From an uncultured Pseudomonadales bacterium (GTDB lineage: Bacteria > Pseudomonadota > Gammaproteobacteria > Pseudomonadales > Cellvibrionaceae): a DNA stretch of 64,000 nt. The stretch lies in assembly GCA_947488935.1 (NCBI GenBank), contig CANLBN010000002.1, positions 682,001 through 746,000 on the forward strand. The letters run 5' to 3'. A program made the position numbers and the translations under genes. The notes beneath the pieces were generated by a model, which saw nothing but the letters and a program-made list of their open reading frames with translations, was not told the origin of the DNA and made no database searches. Of this stretch, positions 26,724 to 35,468 are shown one piece after another. The first letter of the stretch is position 1; every line of letters starts with the position of its first letter.

Positions 26724-26903
26724 ATAAAATTTAATGGTAGCGATAGTTATATTTCTACAGATGGGCTTAGCCTTGCCGTCAATTCTGCAATTATTTTACA
26801 GCGCCCTTTACTGATTAAAGGCGAACCAGGCACAGGTAAAACAATGTTAGCCGAAGAAGTCGCGGCTTCTTTAGATAAGCGACTTATCCATCGGCTACTT
26901 TAG
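26724..26903 (+). pseudogene. 5' remnant of a MoxR/CoxD-like AAA+ ATPase
   Basis: Fifty-nine codons clearly of the MoxR-type family: KFNGSDSYISTDGLSLAVN, then LQRPLLIKGEPGTGKTMLAE with an intact Walker A, ending LDKRLI before a stop. The expected start codon reads ATA, not ATG, and the frame continues upstream without homology or a start. Everything after residue about 55 (Walker B, sensor and lid; family length about 280) is gone. The break coincides with the 3' end of the convergent pqqC, whose last codons overlap this remnant, so one deletion or rearrangement probably created the junction. Confidence 0.75.
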
Positions 26904-27660
26904 AATACGCCCGCCTTCTGCTTACAGAGCTATTTATACAATAATACGGTGCCTGTTCGTGGTAATAAGCCATCTGTAATGCATCAAGCAAGCTCCACAA
27001 TATATCGAGTTTTAATTGCAGTATCGAGAGTGCCTTTTCTTGCTGTTCGCGTGTTATAAAATGATCTAGCGTTATAGTTAAACCGTGCTCCACATCGCGT
27101 CTAGCTTCGCCTAGCCGTGTACGAAAATATTGATAGCCTGTTTGCTCAATCCAGGGGTAATGTGTCGGCCATGTGTCTAGGCGCTTTTGGTGTATGGTGG
27201 GCGCAAACATTTCTGTTAGCGATGAACAAGCAGCCTCTTGCCACGTTACTTGGCGGGCAAAATTTACATAGGCGTCAACGGCAAAACGAACACCGGGCAA
27301 AACGTGTTGCTGAGATATAATTTCTTCTCGGCTTAAACCGCAGGCCTCACCTAAGCGTAGCCATGCTTCGATTCCACCTTCAACGTATTCTCCGCTCTCA
27401 TTGACATAGCCATCGTGATCCAAAATACGTTGGACCCATTCACGACGCACCTGTTGATTACTGCAATTGGCCATTACCGCTGCATCTTTAATAGGAATAT
27501 TGATTTGATAGTAGTAGCGATTAGCGACCCACCCTTGTATTTGCTGACGAGTCGATTGACCAGTATTCATAGCAATATGGTAAGGATGATGAATATGATA
27601 ATAATCACCGAGAGCGCGTAATTGCTGCTCAAATTCTTCTCGAGTCCACGGAGATAACAT
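26884..27660 (-). CDS. pqqC: PQQ synthase PqqC
   Basis: Catalyses the final O2-dependent, cofactor-free eight-electron oxidation and ring closure forming pyrroloquinoline quinone. 258 residues (usual about 250) with strong family landmarks: [47 protein letters not shown], and C-terminal [14 protein letters not shown]. The last 15 or so residues are idiosyncratic and overlap the ATPase remnant on the other strand, so the tail may have been altered by the rearrangement there. The gene lies last in the locus (A-B-D-E-C) 73 bases after pqqE, not in the usual third place. Confidence 0.95.
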   Translation of the reverse strand: MLSPWTREEFEQQLRALGDYYHIHHPYHIAMNTGQSTRQQIQGWVANRYYYQINIPIKDAAVMANCSNQQVRREWVQRILDHDGYVNESGEYVEGGIEAWLRLGEACGLSREEIISQQHVLPGVRFAVDAYVNFARQVTWQEAACSSLTEMFAPTIHQKRLDTWPTHYPWIEQTGYQYFRTRLGEARRDVEHGLTITLDHFITREQQEKALSILQLKLDILWSLLDALQMAYYHEQAPYYCINSSVSRRRAYSKVADG

Positions 27661-27733
27661 TATTGACCCTCTGCTTGGTTTTGCGGAATATTAGATAACT
27701 AGCTGTGCTAATGATCAACACACATCAACTCTA

Positions 27734-28888
27734 TTACGACTTTAGTTGCTTTGCATTTTTAGGATTGCGAAACAATAATGGTTGTTCTTTATTTTTGTTA
27801 TTAATTATCTGGCTATTAGCTATGTCGCCATTACCTATTTGGGCACGCTCAATTGCCTCAAGAACACGATGGTGATGTGGTGACAAATCACAAACTGGGT
27901 CGGCGTTTGCGGCATCGCCCGTTAACATCATCGCTTGGCAACGACAGCCGCCTAAGTCTTTTTCTTTTTCTGGGCAACTACGACAAGGCTCCTTCATCCA
28001 CGCATTACCGCGAAAGCGATTAAATAAAGGCGAATCTTGCCATATCCATTGAAGACTATGTTCGCGCACAGAGGGAAAATCGACATCGGGAATCACCCTA
28101 GCACCTTGGCAAGGTAGCGCTAAACCATCGGGCGTTATCGTCAAAAAGGTGGTTCCCCAGCCATTACAACAAGCCTTAGGACGGGATTCGTAGTAGTCTG
28201 GCACAATAAAGTAAAGCTCCATGTTACCTGCCTGCTCTTTACGAAATCGCTTAACAATAGACTCCGCTCGGCATAATTGTGCTCGGCTTGGCAGTAAATG
28301 ATCACGGTTTTTTAAGGCCCAGCCATAGTATTGGCAATTCGCTAGCTCCACATAATCTGCGCCGAGCGTAAGGCTTAATTCCAGTATGTCTTCGATTTGA
28401 TCGATGTTGTGGCGATGCAATACAAAGTTAAGCACCATTGGAAATCCAAGGCGTTTTATCTCTTTTGCCATTGCTACTTTATGGTCAAAACTTTTATTCG
28501 CCGCGTAATAATCGTTGAGTTCTCTATCTGCGCCTTGAAAGCTTACTTGAATATGGTCAAGGCCTGCTTCTTTTAAACGCGCTATGCGTTTGTTATCCAT
28601 GCCCACAGCCGAAGTAATTAGGTTGCTGTAATAACCTAAGCGTTTAGCCTCGCTAACCAGTATTTCTAAATCTTGGCGTACCAGTGGCTCGCCACCAGAG
28701 AAGCCTATTTGCACCGCACCCTGTTCTCGCGCCTGAGTCATAACCCGTATCCATTCTTCGGTGCTTAATTCATGCTGGCGGCTAGTAGAATAATCGATAG
28801 GGTTTGAACAATAGGCGCATTGTAATGGGCAGGCGTAGGTGAGCTCGGCCAGTAGCCATAGGGGTAAATTGGGTGATGCCTCAGTCAC
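27734..28888 (-). CDS. pqqE: PqqA peptide cyclase PqqE (radical SAM/SPASM)
   Basis: Radical SAM enzyme that joins the Glu and Tyr side chains of PqqA. Radical SAM Cys triad CPLQCAYC lies near residues 17-24; a C-terminal SPASM domain carries multiple auxiliary-cluster Cys ([35 protein letters not shown]). The GTG at 28888 is chosen: it gives the family N-terminus ([19 protein letters not shown]) and overlaps pqqD's stop by eight bases, fitting the PqqD-PqqE partnership; the longer frame only adds residues read through pqqD. About 384 residues, normal length. Confidence 0.95.
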   Translation of the reverse strand: MTEASPNLPLWLLAELTYACPLQCAYCSNPIDYSTSRQHELSTEEWIRVMTQAREQGAVQIGFSGGEPLVRQDLEILVSEAKRLGYYSNLITSAVGMDNKRIARLKEAGLDHIQVSFQGADRELNDYYAANKSFDHKVAMAKEIKRLGFPMVLNFVLHRHNIDQIEDILELSLTLGADYVELANCQYYGWALKNRDHLLPSRAQLCRAESIVKRFRKEQAGNMELYFIVPDYYESRPKACCNGWGTTFLTITPDGLALPCQGARVIPDVDFPSVREHSLQWIWQDSPLFNRFRGNAWMKEPCRSCPEKEKDLGGCRCQAMMLTGDAANADPVCDLSPHHHRVLEAIERAQIGNGDIANSQIINNKNKEQPLLFRNPKNAKQLKS

Positions 28889-29165
28889 ACTCAACCCAGC
28901 CTTTACCCTGTGCGATAGTAATAAACTCACAGACATCATTTGCCAAGGCAGGCACATCGGGGAAGCGTGCGCTTAAATCTGTAATGATGTCCTGTATCGG
29001 GCGCGATGGTTCATCAACGACTGGGCAAAGCTTAAGGATTTCGGCTGCCGGGCCATTGAGCTTCACCATACCCTCAGGGAATAATAATACATAGGATTGC
29101 TGTGCTTCTTCCCACTGCAAACGAAAATTTTTGTTAAGGCTAATATGTTGTTGCTTATCTATCAT
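28881..29165 (-). CDS. pqqD: PQQ biosynthesis chaperone PqqD
   Basis: A 94-residue peptide chaperone that binds PqqA and presents it to PqqE. The family pattern is clear: [24 protein letters not shown] (winged-helix beta part), [10 protein letters not shown], then helices [13 protein letters not shown] and [15 protein letters not shown]. It is directly upstream of, and translationally overlapping with, pqqE, consistent with complex formation. Normal length. It follows pqqB by about 100 bases with no pqqC between, unlike the textbook order. Confidence 0.93.
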   Translation of the reverse strand: MIDKQQHISLNKNFRLQWEEAQQSYVLLFPEGMVKLNGPAAEILKLCPVVDEPSRPIQDIITDLSARFPDVPALANDVCEFITIAQGKGWVECD

Positions 29166-29267
29166 AAAACGGCTGCTTTTTTACTGGCTTGTTTATTGGT
29201 AAAGATTTGAGCTTACTTATTGCGCTATTTATCGGAGACAAATGATTCACAGGCTCTTTATGCTTTA

Positions 29268-30212
29268 TTACAAGGTAATATCCATACCATCAAAGGCAAT
29301 CTCGACACCAGCGCACTCAACCTCTGTGCATTCGTCACTGTCTTCGTCCAAAATGGGGTTAGTATTATTAATATGAATAAGAATTTGTCGTTGTTTTTTG
29401 GGTAAACTCGCAAGCACAGCGAGCATGCCTTCGGGGCCAGATTGCGGTAAATGCCCCATTGCTGCCGCTGTTTTAGCACCTACTCCTGACCATGCCATTT
29501 CGTCCTCTCGCCAAAAGGTACCATCGACGAGCAAGCAGTCGGATTTCTGCATAACCTCCAATATATGTGGTTCTATTTGGCCTAAACCCGGTGCGTAAAA
29601 TAAGGTTTTACCCGTGCGCGTATCTTCCACTTGAATGCCAATATTGTCGCCAGGGTGTGGGTTATGACGATGTGGGCTATATGGTGGGGCTTTGCTTAAC
29701 AGGGGGTAAGCTGTAAATTTAAGGGTGGGTACCTGCTCTATAGTAAAACTGCCATTACTGTCTTTATGTGGGGCAAGCTCTTCAACAACAGGAATAGCAT
29801 GCCGCTGAACCCCACCGTTCCAGTGAGTTAACATAGTAAATACCGGAAAACCCGTAGTCAGGTCCTCATAGACCATATCAGTGCAGTAGACTTGATGAGG
29901 GCAACCTTCGCGCAGCATCAATAAACCTGCCGTGTGGTCAATTTGGCTATCCATAAAGACAATAGCGCTGATGCCTGTGTCACGTAGCTGGCGACTAGGT
30001 TGCAGAGGCTCAAACGCCGCTAACTGAGTTAGAATATCGGGCGAAGTATTGAATAAAACCCAATTCTCGCCGTCGGGGCTGATACATATAGAGGATTGCG
30101 TACGCGCCTTAGCGTTTATGCTACCGTTGCGTAGCCCTTTACAGTTATGGCAATGGCAATTCCATTGAGGAAAGCCACCACCCGCTGCCGACCCAAGGAC
30201 ATGGATATGCAT
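29268..30212 (-). CDS. pqqB: PqqB metallo-beta-lactamase-fold protein
   Basis: 314 residues, normal for PqqB, a metal-dependent oxygenase/hydroxylase acting on the cross-linked Glu-Tyr intermediate. Landmarks: [20 protein letters not shown] with the CxCxxC zinc-site motif, [27 protein letters not shown], and late [20 protein letters not shown]. It starts 74 bases after the PqqA stop codon and is the second gene of the locus. Cytosolic. Identification is secure; the catalytic detail comes from published work on the family. Confidence 0.95.
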   Translation of the reverse strand: MHIHVLGSAAGGGFPQWNCHCHNCKGLRNGSINAKARTQSSICISPDGENWVLFNTSPDILTQLAAFEPLQPSRQLRDTGISAIVFMDSQIDHTAGLLMLREGCPHQVYCTDMVYEDLTTGFPVFTMLTHWNGGVQRHAIPVVEELAPHKDSNGSFTIEQVPTLKFTAYPLLSKAPPYSPHRHNPHPGDNIGIQVEDTRTGKTLFYAPGLGQIEPHILEVMQKSDCLLVDGTFWREDEMAWSGVGAKTAAAMGHLPQSGPEGMLAVLASLPKKQRQILIHINNTNPILDEDSDECTEVECAGVEIAFDGMDITL

Positions 30213-30286
30213 ACAAGCCTCATAGCGTGAGAAAAAGGTAAATAGTAACGATATAACAGGCTTAAATAATTAAGCCATTAATAAAC

Positions 30287-30370
30287 TTAACGGTGTGTTA
30301 CATACATAGTGATCTCAAAACCTAGACGGATCTCTTTGAATGCAGGTTTAGCCCAAGATGTGGTTAACAT
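30287..30370 (-). CDS. pqqA: PQQ precursor peptide PqqA (27 residues)
   Basis: Found by reading the minus strand upstream of pqqB. The peptide begins MLTTSWAKPAFKEIRLGFEI and ends TMYVTHR. It carries the W-x-K-P-x-F start, E-I-R-L-G-F core and the invariant Glu19-x3-Tyr23 pair that becomes the PQQ skeleton. AAGGG lies nine bases upstream of the ATG. Too short for most gene callers. Position immediately 5' of pqqB is canonical. A perfect 15-base tandem repeat sits just upstream of the ribosome site. Confidence 0.95.
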   Translation of the reverse strand: MLTTSWAKPAFKEIRLGFEITMYVTHR

Positions 30371-30385
30371 ATATACATACCCTTG

Positions 30386-30415
30386 TGTGGTCATTTAAGT
30401 TGTGGTCATTTAAGT
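30386..30415. repeat. Two perfect tandem copies of a 15-base unit upstream of pqqA
   Basis: TGTGGTCATTTAAGT occurs twice, head to tail, at 30386-30400 and 30401-30415, ending 16 bases before the pqqA start codon. Such spacing (about 1.5 helical turns) could bind a regulator or lie in the leader RNA. Confidence 0.7.
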
Positions 30416-31268
30416 GCAAATTGTTACACATAAAAACCAGTAAATACTATTACAGCTCCAGCCAATATAACAGTATTTAATAGCTATACGTTAAATGAGA
30501 CTAATAAATATTAATAAAGGTTCATTTAAATAAAGGCAAACTACTATCGCTATTTAATCCTAAACCTAAGAGTAATCGATTACATCAGCTATTTATTTAG
30601 TGTTCGCTATAAGCTGTGTCGACATATTGCGCTTAAAGACTCTTTGTGGGTTTTTATTGAAATAGCTTCAGCTACTCGAGATGGCATGAGCCTAAAGAAT
30701 AGTCACGTCTGATGTATGGCTGCATATCATCTCAGCGACATTATAATTATTACTAAGAATAAGTAACTCAGCTTCATATTATTCCTTATTGTTCATTACG
30801 ACTTCAATCATAATATCTTATTAAAAAACGTTACAAAATTTTTTACGATCATTCTTCACTGTATTAGTTAAGGTGTTAACTTTACTTATCAAATCACCCA
30901 TATCAGTAGTCGCTACAAATAATTTATAGATCATACTAATTGGGTAATACCCAAAGAAGATTTTTCGCAAAAAATAAAAAAATTATAAGCTTAAAAAAAC
31001 TAGCTAGTATTCAATTAACATTCATTATTTAATAAATAATTAAAAGGCGGCATTCAAAAAATTTACTGTGACAACAAGCCACCAAAAACAAGTGATAATT
31101 TATGACAAGCAAGGAAAACTAGATATTGATTTTACCTATGTCAAGATAAAAGCAATTCCACATATTAGCAATGCTGTTGTAGTTATTGAATATATATCCA
31201 ATAGCTTAAGGTTCTCTTAAGTTTAGTTGATTACTATAGATATTAATTAGCTAACCTTGAGGCAAACA
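30416..31268. other. Long divergent intergenic region between PQQ and thermostable-haemolysin loci
   Basis: About 850 bases, AT-rich. It holds the upstream regions of both divergent operons. A 15-base near-perfect palindrome is at 30940-30954. A possible 50-codon frame runs 31068-31220 (GTG start, no ribosome site, no recognised homology), and I do not call it a gene. No tRNA, small RNA or terminator could be supported. Confidence 0.5.
30940..30954. promoter_or_regulatory. Palindrome TTGGGTAATACCCAA
   Basis: Seven-base perfect arms around a single A. It lies in the divergent gap, about 315 bases upstream of the haemolysin-family gene and 570 upstream of pqqA. This is operator-like symmetry, but the regulator is unknown; the OmpR-type regulator of the downstream operon usually binds direct repeats instead. 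Confidence 0.3.
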
Positions 31269-31949
31269 ATGCTTACAATTGACTATCAGCAAGACGGTTT
31301 AAATATGGGTCAGCTATCGCTTAAGCCTTCAGTGTTTTTACTGCGGTTAAAGGCTACTCCATCCACTGTTACCATAACCTCAAATGATATAAATATCGCT
31401 AATCCAGTTTCTAGTTATATCAGTCATACTTACCGGGAGATTTATGGTGCCGAGATAGATGTTCGCTATCCCTACTTATTAAGCTTAAAAGATATTGATG
31501 GTAATTTTCTAGCTGCAGTTGGTATCCGCCCTGCCTCAAATCAAGCATTATTTCTTGAACAGTATTTAGAGAAAAATATTGAAGAGCATCTGAATACAGA
31601 ACGAAAGCATATTGTAGAAATAGGTAATTTAGCTTCCATGAAAGGAGGTACATCAACTTACTTATTTGCTGCTCTATCTGCTTACTTACATTACCAAGGC
31701 TATAGTAAAGCAGTCGTTACCTGTACAGGATTTTTAGAAAAACGCCTTGCTGCAATGGGATTAAAACCACAACGTCTAGCAGCGGCAAACCCATCGCTCT
31801 TGTTACATGAAGGAGAAAACTGGGGCAGCTACTACAAAACAGAACCCCATGTCCTCGCAGGCTCCGTTGATAAAGGTTATGAATGCTTACAACGCTTTTT
31901 AGATGCTGACTTTATTGGCTTACCGTCAATGACCTTGCTGGAGAAATAG
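31269..31949 (+). CDS. Thermostable haemolysin family protein (GNAT-like acyltransferase fold suspected)
   Basis: 226 residues matching the thermostable haemolysin (delta-VPH-like) family: YISHTYREIYGAEIDVRYPYL, AAVGIRPA, LFLEQYLEKNIE, and VEIGNLASMKGGTSTYLF. The layout, with a beta-alpha core, an LASMKGG loop and a late VVTCTGFLEKRLAAMGL, looks more like a GNAT or LuxI-type acyltransferase than a pore-forming toxin, and there is no signal peptide. The ATG at 31269 has GAGG seven bases upstream; a TTG 12 bases earlier overlaps that site. First gene of a tight operon with an acyl-activating enzyme two bases later, which favours an acyl-transfer role (inference). Confidence 0.75.
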   Translation: MLTIDYQQDGLNMGQLSLKPSVFLLRLKATPSTVTITSNDINIANPVSSYISHTYREIYGAEIDVRYPYLLSLKDIDGNFLAAVGIRPASNQALFLEQYLEKNIEEHLNTERKHIVEIGNLASMKGGTSTYLFAALSAYLHYQGYSKAVVTCTGFLEKRLAAMGLKPQRLAAANPSLLLHEGENWGSYYKTEPHVLAGSVDKGYECLQRFLDADFIGLPSMTLLEK

Positions 31950-31951
31950 CT

Positions 31952-33319
31952 GTGGAAGAACCCAACCTTATACAAATATTAAACGATAACCCACAACCGT
32001 CAAATAAAATTGCACTGCAAGACAATGAACAGGTTATTTACTACGGGCAACTCTTTAACGAAATAAATAAACGGGCTAAAAAATTAACTAACGTCACTGT
32101 TTTAGGCATAGCCATGAATAATAGTGTCGAATGGGTGCTGTGGGACCTTGCTGCGCTAGCATCAAATATTATTTGTGTTCCTCTACCTCCTTTTTTTACA
32201 AAGGCTCAAATTCAACATAGTATAAATTCTGCTGGCATTACACATATTATCTCAGCTAAAGGGCTAGAGGCGAGTTTAGTTACGGAAAATAAAAATATAC
32301 CACCAACGACTGCGAAAATCACTTATACATCGGGAACAACCAACGAGCCTAAAGGTGTTTGTCTATCGCAATCTTCTATGGTGCGAGTTTCTGTAAGTAT
32401 TGTTGAGCTACTCGGCAATGATTTTGTTGGTAATCACATGTGTGTATTGCCTTTAGCCGTTCTCCTAGAAAACGTTGCTGGTATTTATGCAGGTTTAATC
32501 GCAGGTTGTCATATCTATTTGAAGGCAATGGAACAATTTGGTAAAAACTATTGTGATTTACATGAGCAATTGCTGTTACAAAAAACCAGTTCTATTATTT
32601 TAGTGCCCGAAATATTACGCCAGTTAATGATGCAGGTTCAGCATAAAGGCCCTCTGCCTGACTTAAGGTTCGTTGCTATAGGGGGCGCTAAAATAAACCC
32701 TCAAGTAATAAAGCAAGCGAGGCTATTAGGCTTGCCTGTATACGAAGGTTATGGTTTATCTGAGTGCGGCTCTGTTGTGAGTTTGAATTCACCACTGACA
32801 CAACGTTTAGGCAGTGTTGGCAAATTACTAGCGCATGTTAAGGCGAGCATAAGCGATGGTGAAGTCATTATCACTAACCCAGGGTTTTTGGGTTACTTAG
32901 GTGAACACTCCCCTAAAGTTTTTGCGACAGGTGATATCGGCGAATTTGACGAGGATGGTTATCTAAGTATTACAGGGCGTAAAAAAAACATTCTAATCAC
33001 TGCCTATGGTCGTAACATCTCACCCGAGTGGATAGAGTCATTACTATTATCCTCTGCTGATATTGCACAAGCCGTAGTTATTGGTGATAGCGAAGTGTAT
33101 TTAAGTGCTCTTATTGTTTCTGTCGAGAGCAGTCGATCTGCATCGATTAAATCTACTATTGCTGATATCAATCAACAATTACCCGTATACGCTCAGATTA
33201 AAAACATTCATTTTGTTGAGCCTTTTTCCCTCGATAACCAACAGTTAACGGGTACAGGTCGACCTCGTCGCAATGTGATTATCAATCACTACAAACACCT
33301 TGCAAACTCTTATTGTTAA
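31952..33319 (+). CDS. Short AMP-forming acyl-CoA ligase/adenylating enzyme
   Basis: 455 residues, shorter than typical fatty acyl-CoA ligases (about 550). It has the ANL P-loop KITYTSGTTNEPKG, the GYGLSECG motif, ATGDIGEFDEDGYLSITGRKKNILI and a C-terminal lobe with RNISPEWIE and a final GTGRPRR. It should activate a carboxylic acid as acyl-AMP, then acyl-CoA or another thioester. The GTG start is two bases after the previous stop, with GGAG upstream. The acyl substrate cannot be read from sequence; its neighbours suggest a dedicated small-molecule pathway and not general fat degradation. Confidence 0.85.
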   Translation: MEEPNLIQILNDNPQPSNKIALQDNEQVIYYGQLFNEINKRAKKLTNVTVLGIAMNNSVEWVLWDLAALASNIICVPLPPFFTKAQIQHSINSAGITHIISAKGLEASLVTENKNIPPTTAKITYTSGTTNEPKGVCLSQSSMVRVSVSIVELLGNDFVGNHMCVLPLAVLLENVAGIYAGLIAGCHIYLKAMEQFGKNYCDLHEQLLLQKTSSIILVPEILRQLMMQVQHKGPLPDLRFVAIGGAKINPQVIKQARLLGLPVYEGYGLSECGSVVSLNSPLTQRLGSVGKLLAHVKASISDGEVIITNPGFLGYLGEHSPKVFATGDIGEFDEDGYLSITGRKKNILITAYGRNISPEWIESLLLSSADIAQAVVIGDSEVYLSALIVSVESSRSASIKSTIADINQQLPVYAQIKNIHFVEPFSLDNQQLTGTGRPRRNVIINHYKHLANSYC

Positions 33320-33337
33320 TTTTAAATAGGTATAAGT

Positions 33338-34012
33338 ATGAACTTTTACGAACAACTCATTAAAGAAACTGAAACTTCCCGAAAAAAATTAGCTGCTGTA
33401 CCACAGTTAATTGACGGACTAAGTGGCGCGATTAGTCGTGAAACCTATATAGCCTACCTCACGCAAGCGTATCATCATGTAAGCCATACTGTGCGTTTTT
33501 TAATGTCTATGGGGGCTCGCCTACCCGCTGAACATCAATCACTACAAAAAGTGATCAGCGAATACATTGATGAAGAAGTGGGACACGAAGAGTGGATATT
33601 AAATGATATAGCAGCAGCCGGCGGCGATAAAGAGACAGCACGTACATCGACACCCTCTTTAGAGACACAAGTGCTCATCGCTTATAATTATGACTATATT
33701 TTACGCAAAAACCCTATTGGTTTTTTTGGCATGGTCTTCATGTTAGAGAGCACCTCGGTTCAACTAGCCAGTAAAGGAGCCAAAGCATTACAACAAAACT
33801 TAAGTTTACCCAATAATGCATTTTCTTACCTTTATTCCCATGGCGAACTAGACATTAGCCATATGCAATTTTTTGAAAACGTCATCAATAAGATTACGGC
33901 AGATGAAGATCAGGCAGCAATTATCGAAGTTGCACAAAATACTTTTTGCCTTTTTGCTAATTTGCTTAGGGCTATCCCTCATACGCCTCAGGTGAGTCAT
34001 CATGCAGCTTAA
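33338..34012 (+). CDS. Haem-oxygenase-like diiron oxidase/oxygenase (HDO/TenA-fold family)
   Basis: 224 residues, all alpha, of the iron-containing redox enzyme group in the TenA/PqqC/haem-oxygenase-like superfamily. Candidate diiron ligands: Glu79 or Glu80 with His83 (DEEVGHEEW), Glu137 (MLESTS), and His168-x3-Asp172-x2-His175 (HGELDISH), the last being the hallmark spacing of haem-oxygenase-like diiron oxidases. Such enzymes carry out decarboxylation, N-oxygenation or C-C cleavage on fatty-acid or amino-acid substrates. It sits between an acyl-activating enzyme and an SDR. It lacks PqqC landmarks, so it is not a pqqC paralogue in function. Reaction unknown. Confidence 0.7.
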   Translation: MNFYEQLIKETETSRKKLAAVPQLIDGLSGAISRETYIAYLTQAYHHVSHTVRFLMSMGARLPAEHQSLQKVISEYIDEEVGHEEWILNDIAAAGGDKETARTSTPSLETQVLIAYNYDYILRKNPIGFFGMVFMLESTSVQLASKGAKALQQNLSLPNNAFSYLYSHGELDISHMQFFENVINKITADEDQAAIIEVAQNTFCLFANLLRAIPHTPQVSHHAA

Positions 34013-34742
34013 TAAGAAAACTATTGTTGTTACCGGTGCACAAGGTGGCATTGGGCGTTGCCTTATCAATTTACTTAAAGATCAACAAGCTAATATTATT
34101 GCGGTGGGTCGTAAATCCGAGGACGGAGTTACTCAAGCAGACCTCTCAAATAACAACAGTGTCGATCTCTTGTGCAAGGATCTCAGGAAAAAAGATGTTG
34201 ATATTCTTATTAACTTAGCCGGTCTGATGTACTTTGGTGAGTTAAAGCAACAACCTTTGGTTGATCTTGAAAAAATGGTTGCCGTAAATTTAACGGCACC
34301 CATTAAACTTACTCAGGCTGTATTGCCAGCAATGGAGCAAAAATGCCAAGGTAATATAGTCAATATAGGCTCTATTTTTGGCTCACTACCCTTCCCTTAT
34401 TTTTCTGCCTATTCATCAACAAAAGCTGGCTTAAAAGGCTTTTCCGATAGCCTTCGGCGTGAATATAAAAATAGAGGCATTAATGTAACCCATGTATCTC
34501 CTCGTGCTGTCGACACGCCATTTAACACCGGCGAGATTGACCTTTTTAATAAACGTACAAATGCCAGTATTGATTCACCTGAAAAGGTAGCACGTATTAT
34601 TATCAAGGCTATTGTTAGCGAAAAGAGAAGTATCAATATAGGCTTTGCAGAGAATTTCTTTGTCAATATTAATCACTTACTACCCTCTTTAGTCGACAAA
34701 GCACTCATCGAAAAAAGAGACATCGCTAAAAAAATATTTTAG
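34002..34742 (+). CDS. Short-chain dehydrogenase/reductase
   Basis: 246 residues of classical SDR: cofactor motif TGAQGGIG near residue 12, NLAG variant of NNAG about 74, catalytic Ser in NIGSIFG, and YSSTK (Tyr and Lys) about 140-150. The Arg-rich GRKSED loop after strand 2 suggests NADP(H) preference. Its start overlaps the diiron protein gene by 11 bases, so the two are translationally coupled. The C-terminal segment ends in a hydrophobic/basic helix. It likely reduces or oxidises a carbonyl/hydroxyl in the same pathway; substrate unknown. Confidence 0.88.
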   Translation: MQLNKKTIVVTGAQGGIGRCLINLLKDQQANIIAVGRKSEDGVTQADLSNNNSVDLLCKDLRKKDVDILINLAGLMYFGELKQQPLVDLEKMVAVNLTAPIKLTQAVLPAMEQKCQGNIVNIGSIFGSLPFPYFSAYSSTKAGLKGFSDSLRREYKNRGINVTHVSPRAVDTPFNTGEIDLFNKRTNASIDSPEKVARIIIKAIVSEKRSINIGFAENFFVNINHLLPSLVDKALIEKRDIAKKIF

Positions 34743-34751
34743 GAGAATAAA

Positions 34752-35402
34752 ATGAAATTAAAAAATAGCTTATTAGCAATGCTTATAATTTTACTTGGCA
34801 TAAACTCATTTACCCATGCCGACTCTAGCATCAATGAAGCCGTTGCCCAACTACAACACGAATGGGCTAAAATAAAATACCAAGTCTTTGATAAAAAAGA
34901 GCAGATAAAACGATTTCGCTTATTAGAAGAAAAAGGAGAACAGTATTTAATAGAGCACCCCGATGCAGCTGAATTAAAAATATGGCAAGCCATTATTTTA
35001 TCGACAGATGCAGGGGTTACCAATAACCTATCTTCTCTGGGGATGTTAAAAAAAGCAAAATCCTTATTAACAGAATCTATAGAACTAGACCCTAAGGCTC
35101 TATCGGGTTCGGCTTATACATCATTGGCATCGCTATATTATCAAGCTCCAAATTGGCCTATCTCGTTTGGTAGCCACAAAAAAGCAAGAGAGCATTTTAA
35201 GCAAGCATTAGCAATAAATCCAAGTGGTATCGACTCTAATTATTTTTATGGCGACTTTTTGATACAACAAAAAGACTACAGCAAAGCCAAAGAGTATTTA
35301 ACGAAAGCATTATCTGCAAAGCCAAGAGCAGGAAGAAAACTAGCCGATGAAGGACGACGCCAAGAAATACAAGCGGCCCTTGCCACTATTGCTAATAAAT
35401 AA
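34752..35402 (+). CDS. Periplasmic TPR-repeat protein
   Basis: 216 residues with a signal peptide cleaved near THA-DSS (residue 24) and helical TPR-like units: LKIWQAIILSTDAG, KKAKSLLTESIELDPKALSG, KKAREHFKQALAINPSGID and YSKAKEYLTKALSAKP. It resembles tetratricopeptide proteins that scaffold envelope complexes. Follows the SDR gene by nine bases and so is part of the operon. An enzyme role is unlikely; it may be an export or assembly helper for the pathway product (speculation). Confidence 0.75.
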   Translation: MKLKNSLLAMLIILLGINSFTHADSSINEAVAQLQHEWAKIKYQVFDKKEQIKRFRLLEEKGEQYLIEHPDAAELKIWQAIILSTDAGVTNNLSSLGMLKKAKSLLTESIELDPKALSGSAYTSLASLYYQAPNWPISFGSHKKAREHFKQALAINPSGIDSNYFYGDFLIQQKDYSKAKEYLTKALSAKPRAGRKLADEGRRQEIQAALATIANK

Positions 35403-35468
35403 GCCATTCAATAAAATAACTGGGCTATAATTTACCCAACTCATATTACGGTTAAAGGTGATATTAAT

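Noticed and set aside
28889..28957. Longer N-terminus of PqqE starting inside pqqD
   Set aside because: The added residues have no PqqE homology; the GTG at 28888 gives the normal N-terminus and a typical eight-base overlap.
30386..30415. CRISPR-like repeats
   Set aside because: Only two copies, directly abutting without spacers, and no cas genes in the window.
31068..31220. Possible 50-codon gene with a GTG start in the gap before the haemolysin-family gene
   Set aside because: No ribosome site, no recognisable homology, AT-rich composition like the surrounding non-coding DNA.
31720..31729. CCTGTACAGG palindrome resembling half of a lux box
   Set aside because: It is inside coding sequence, too short for a 20-base lux box, and its codons fit the protein.
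33338..34012. A second pqqC
   Set aside because: It shares the all-helical superfamily fold but lacks the PqqC landmarks ([13 protein letters not shown]) and has diiron ligands instead.
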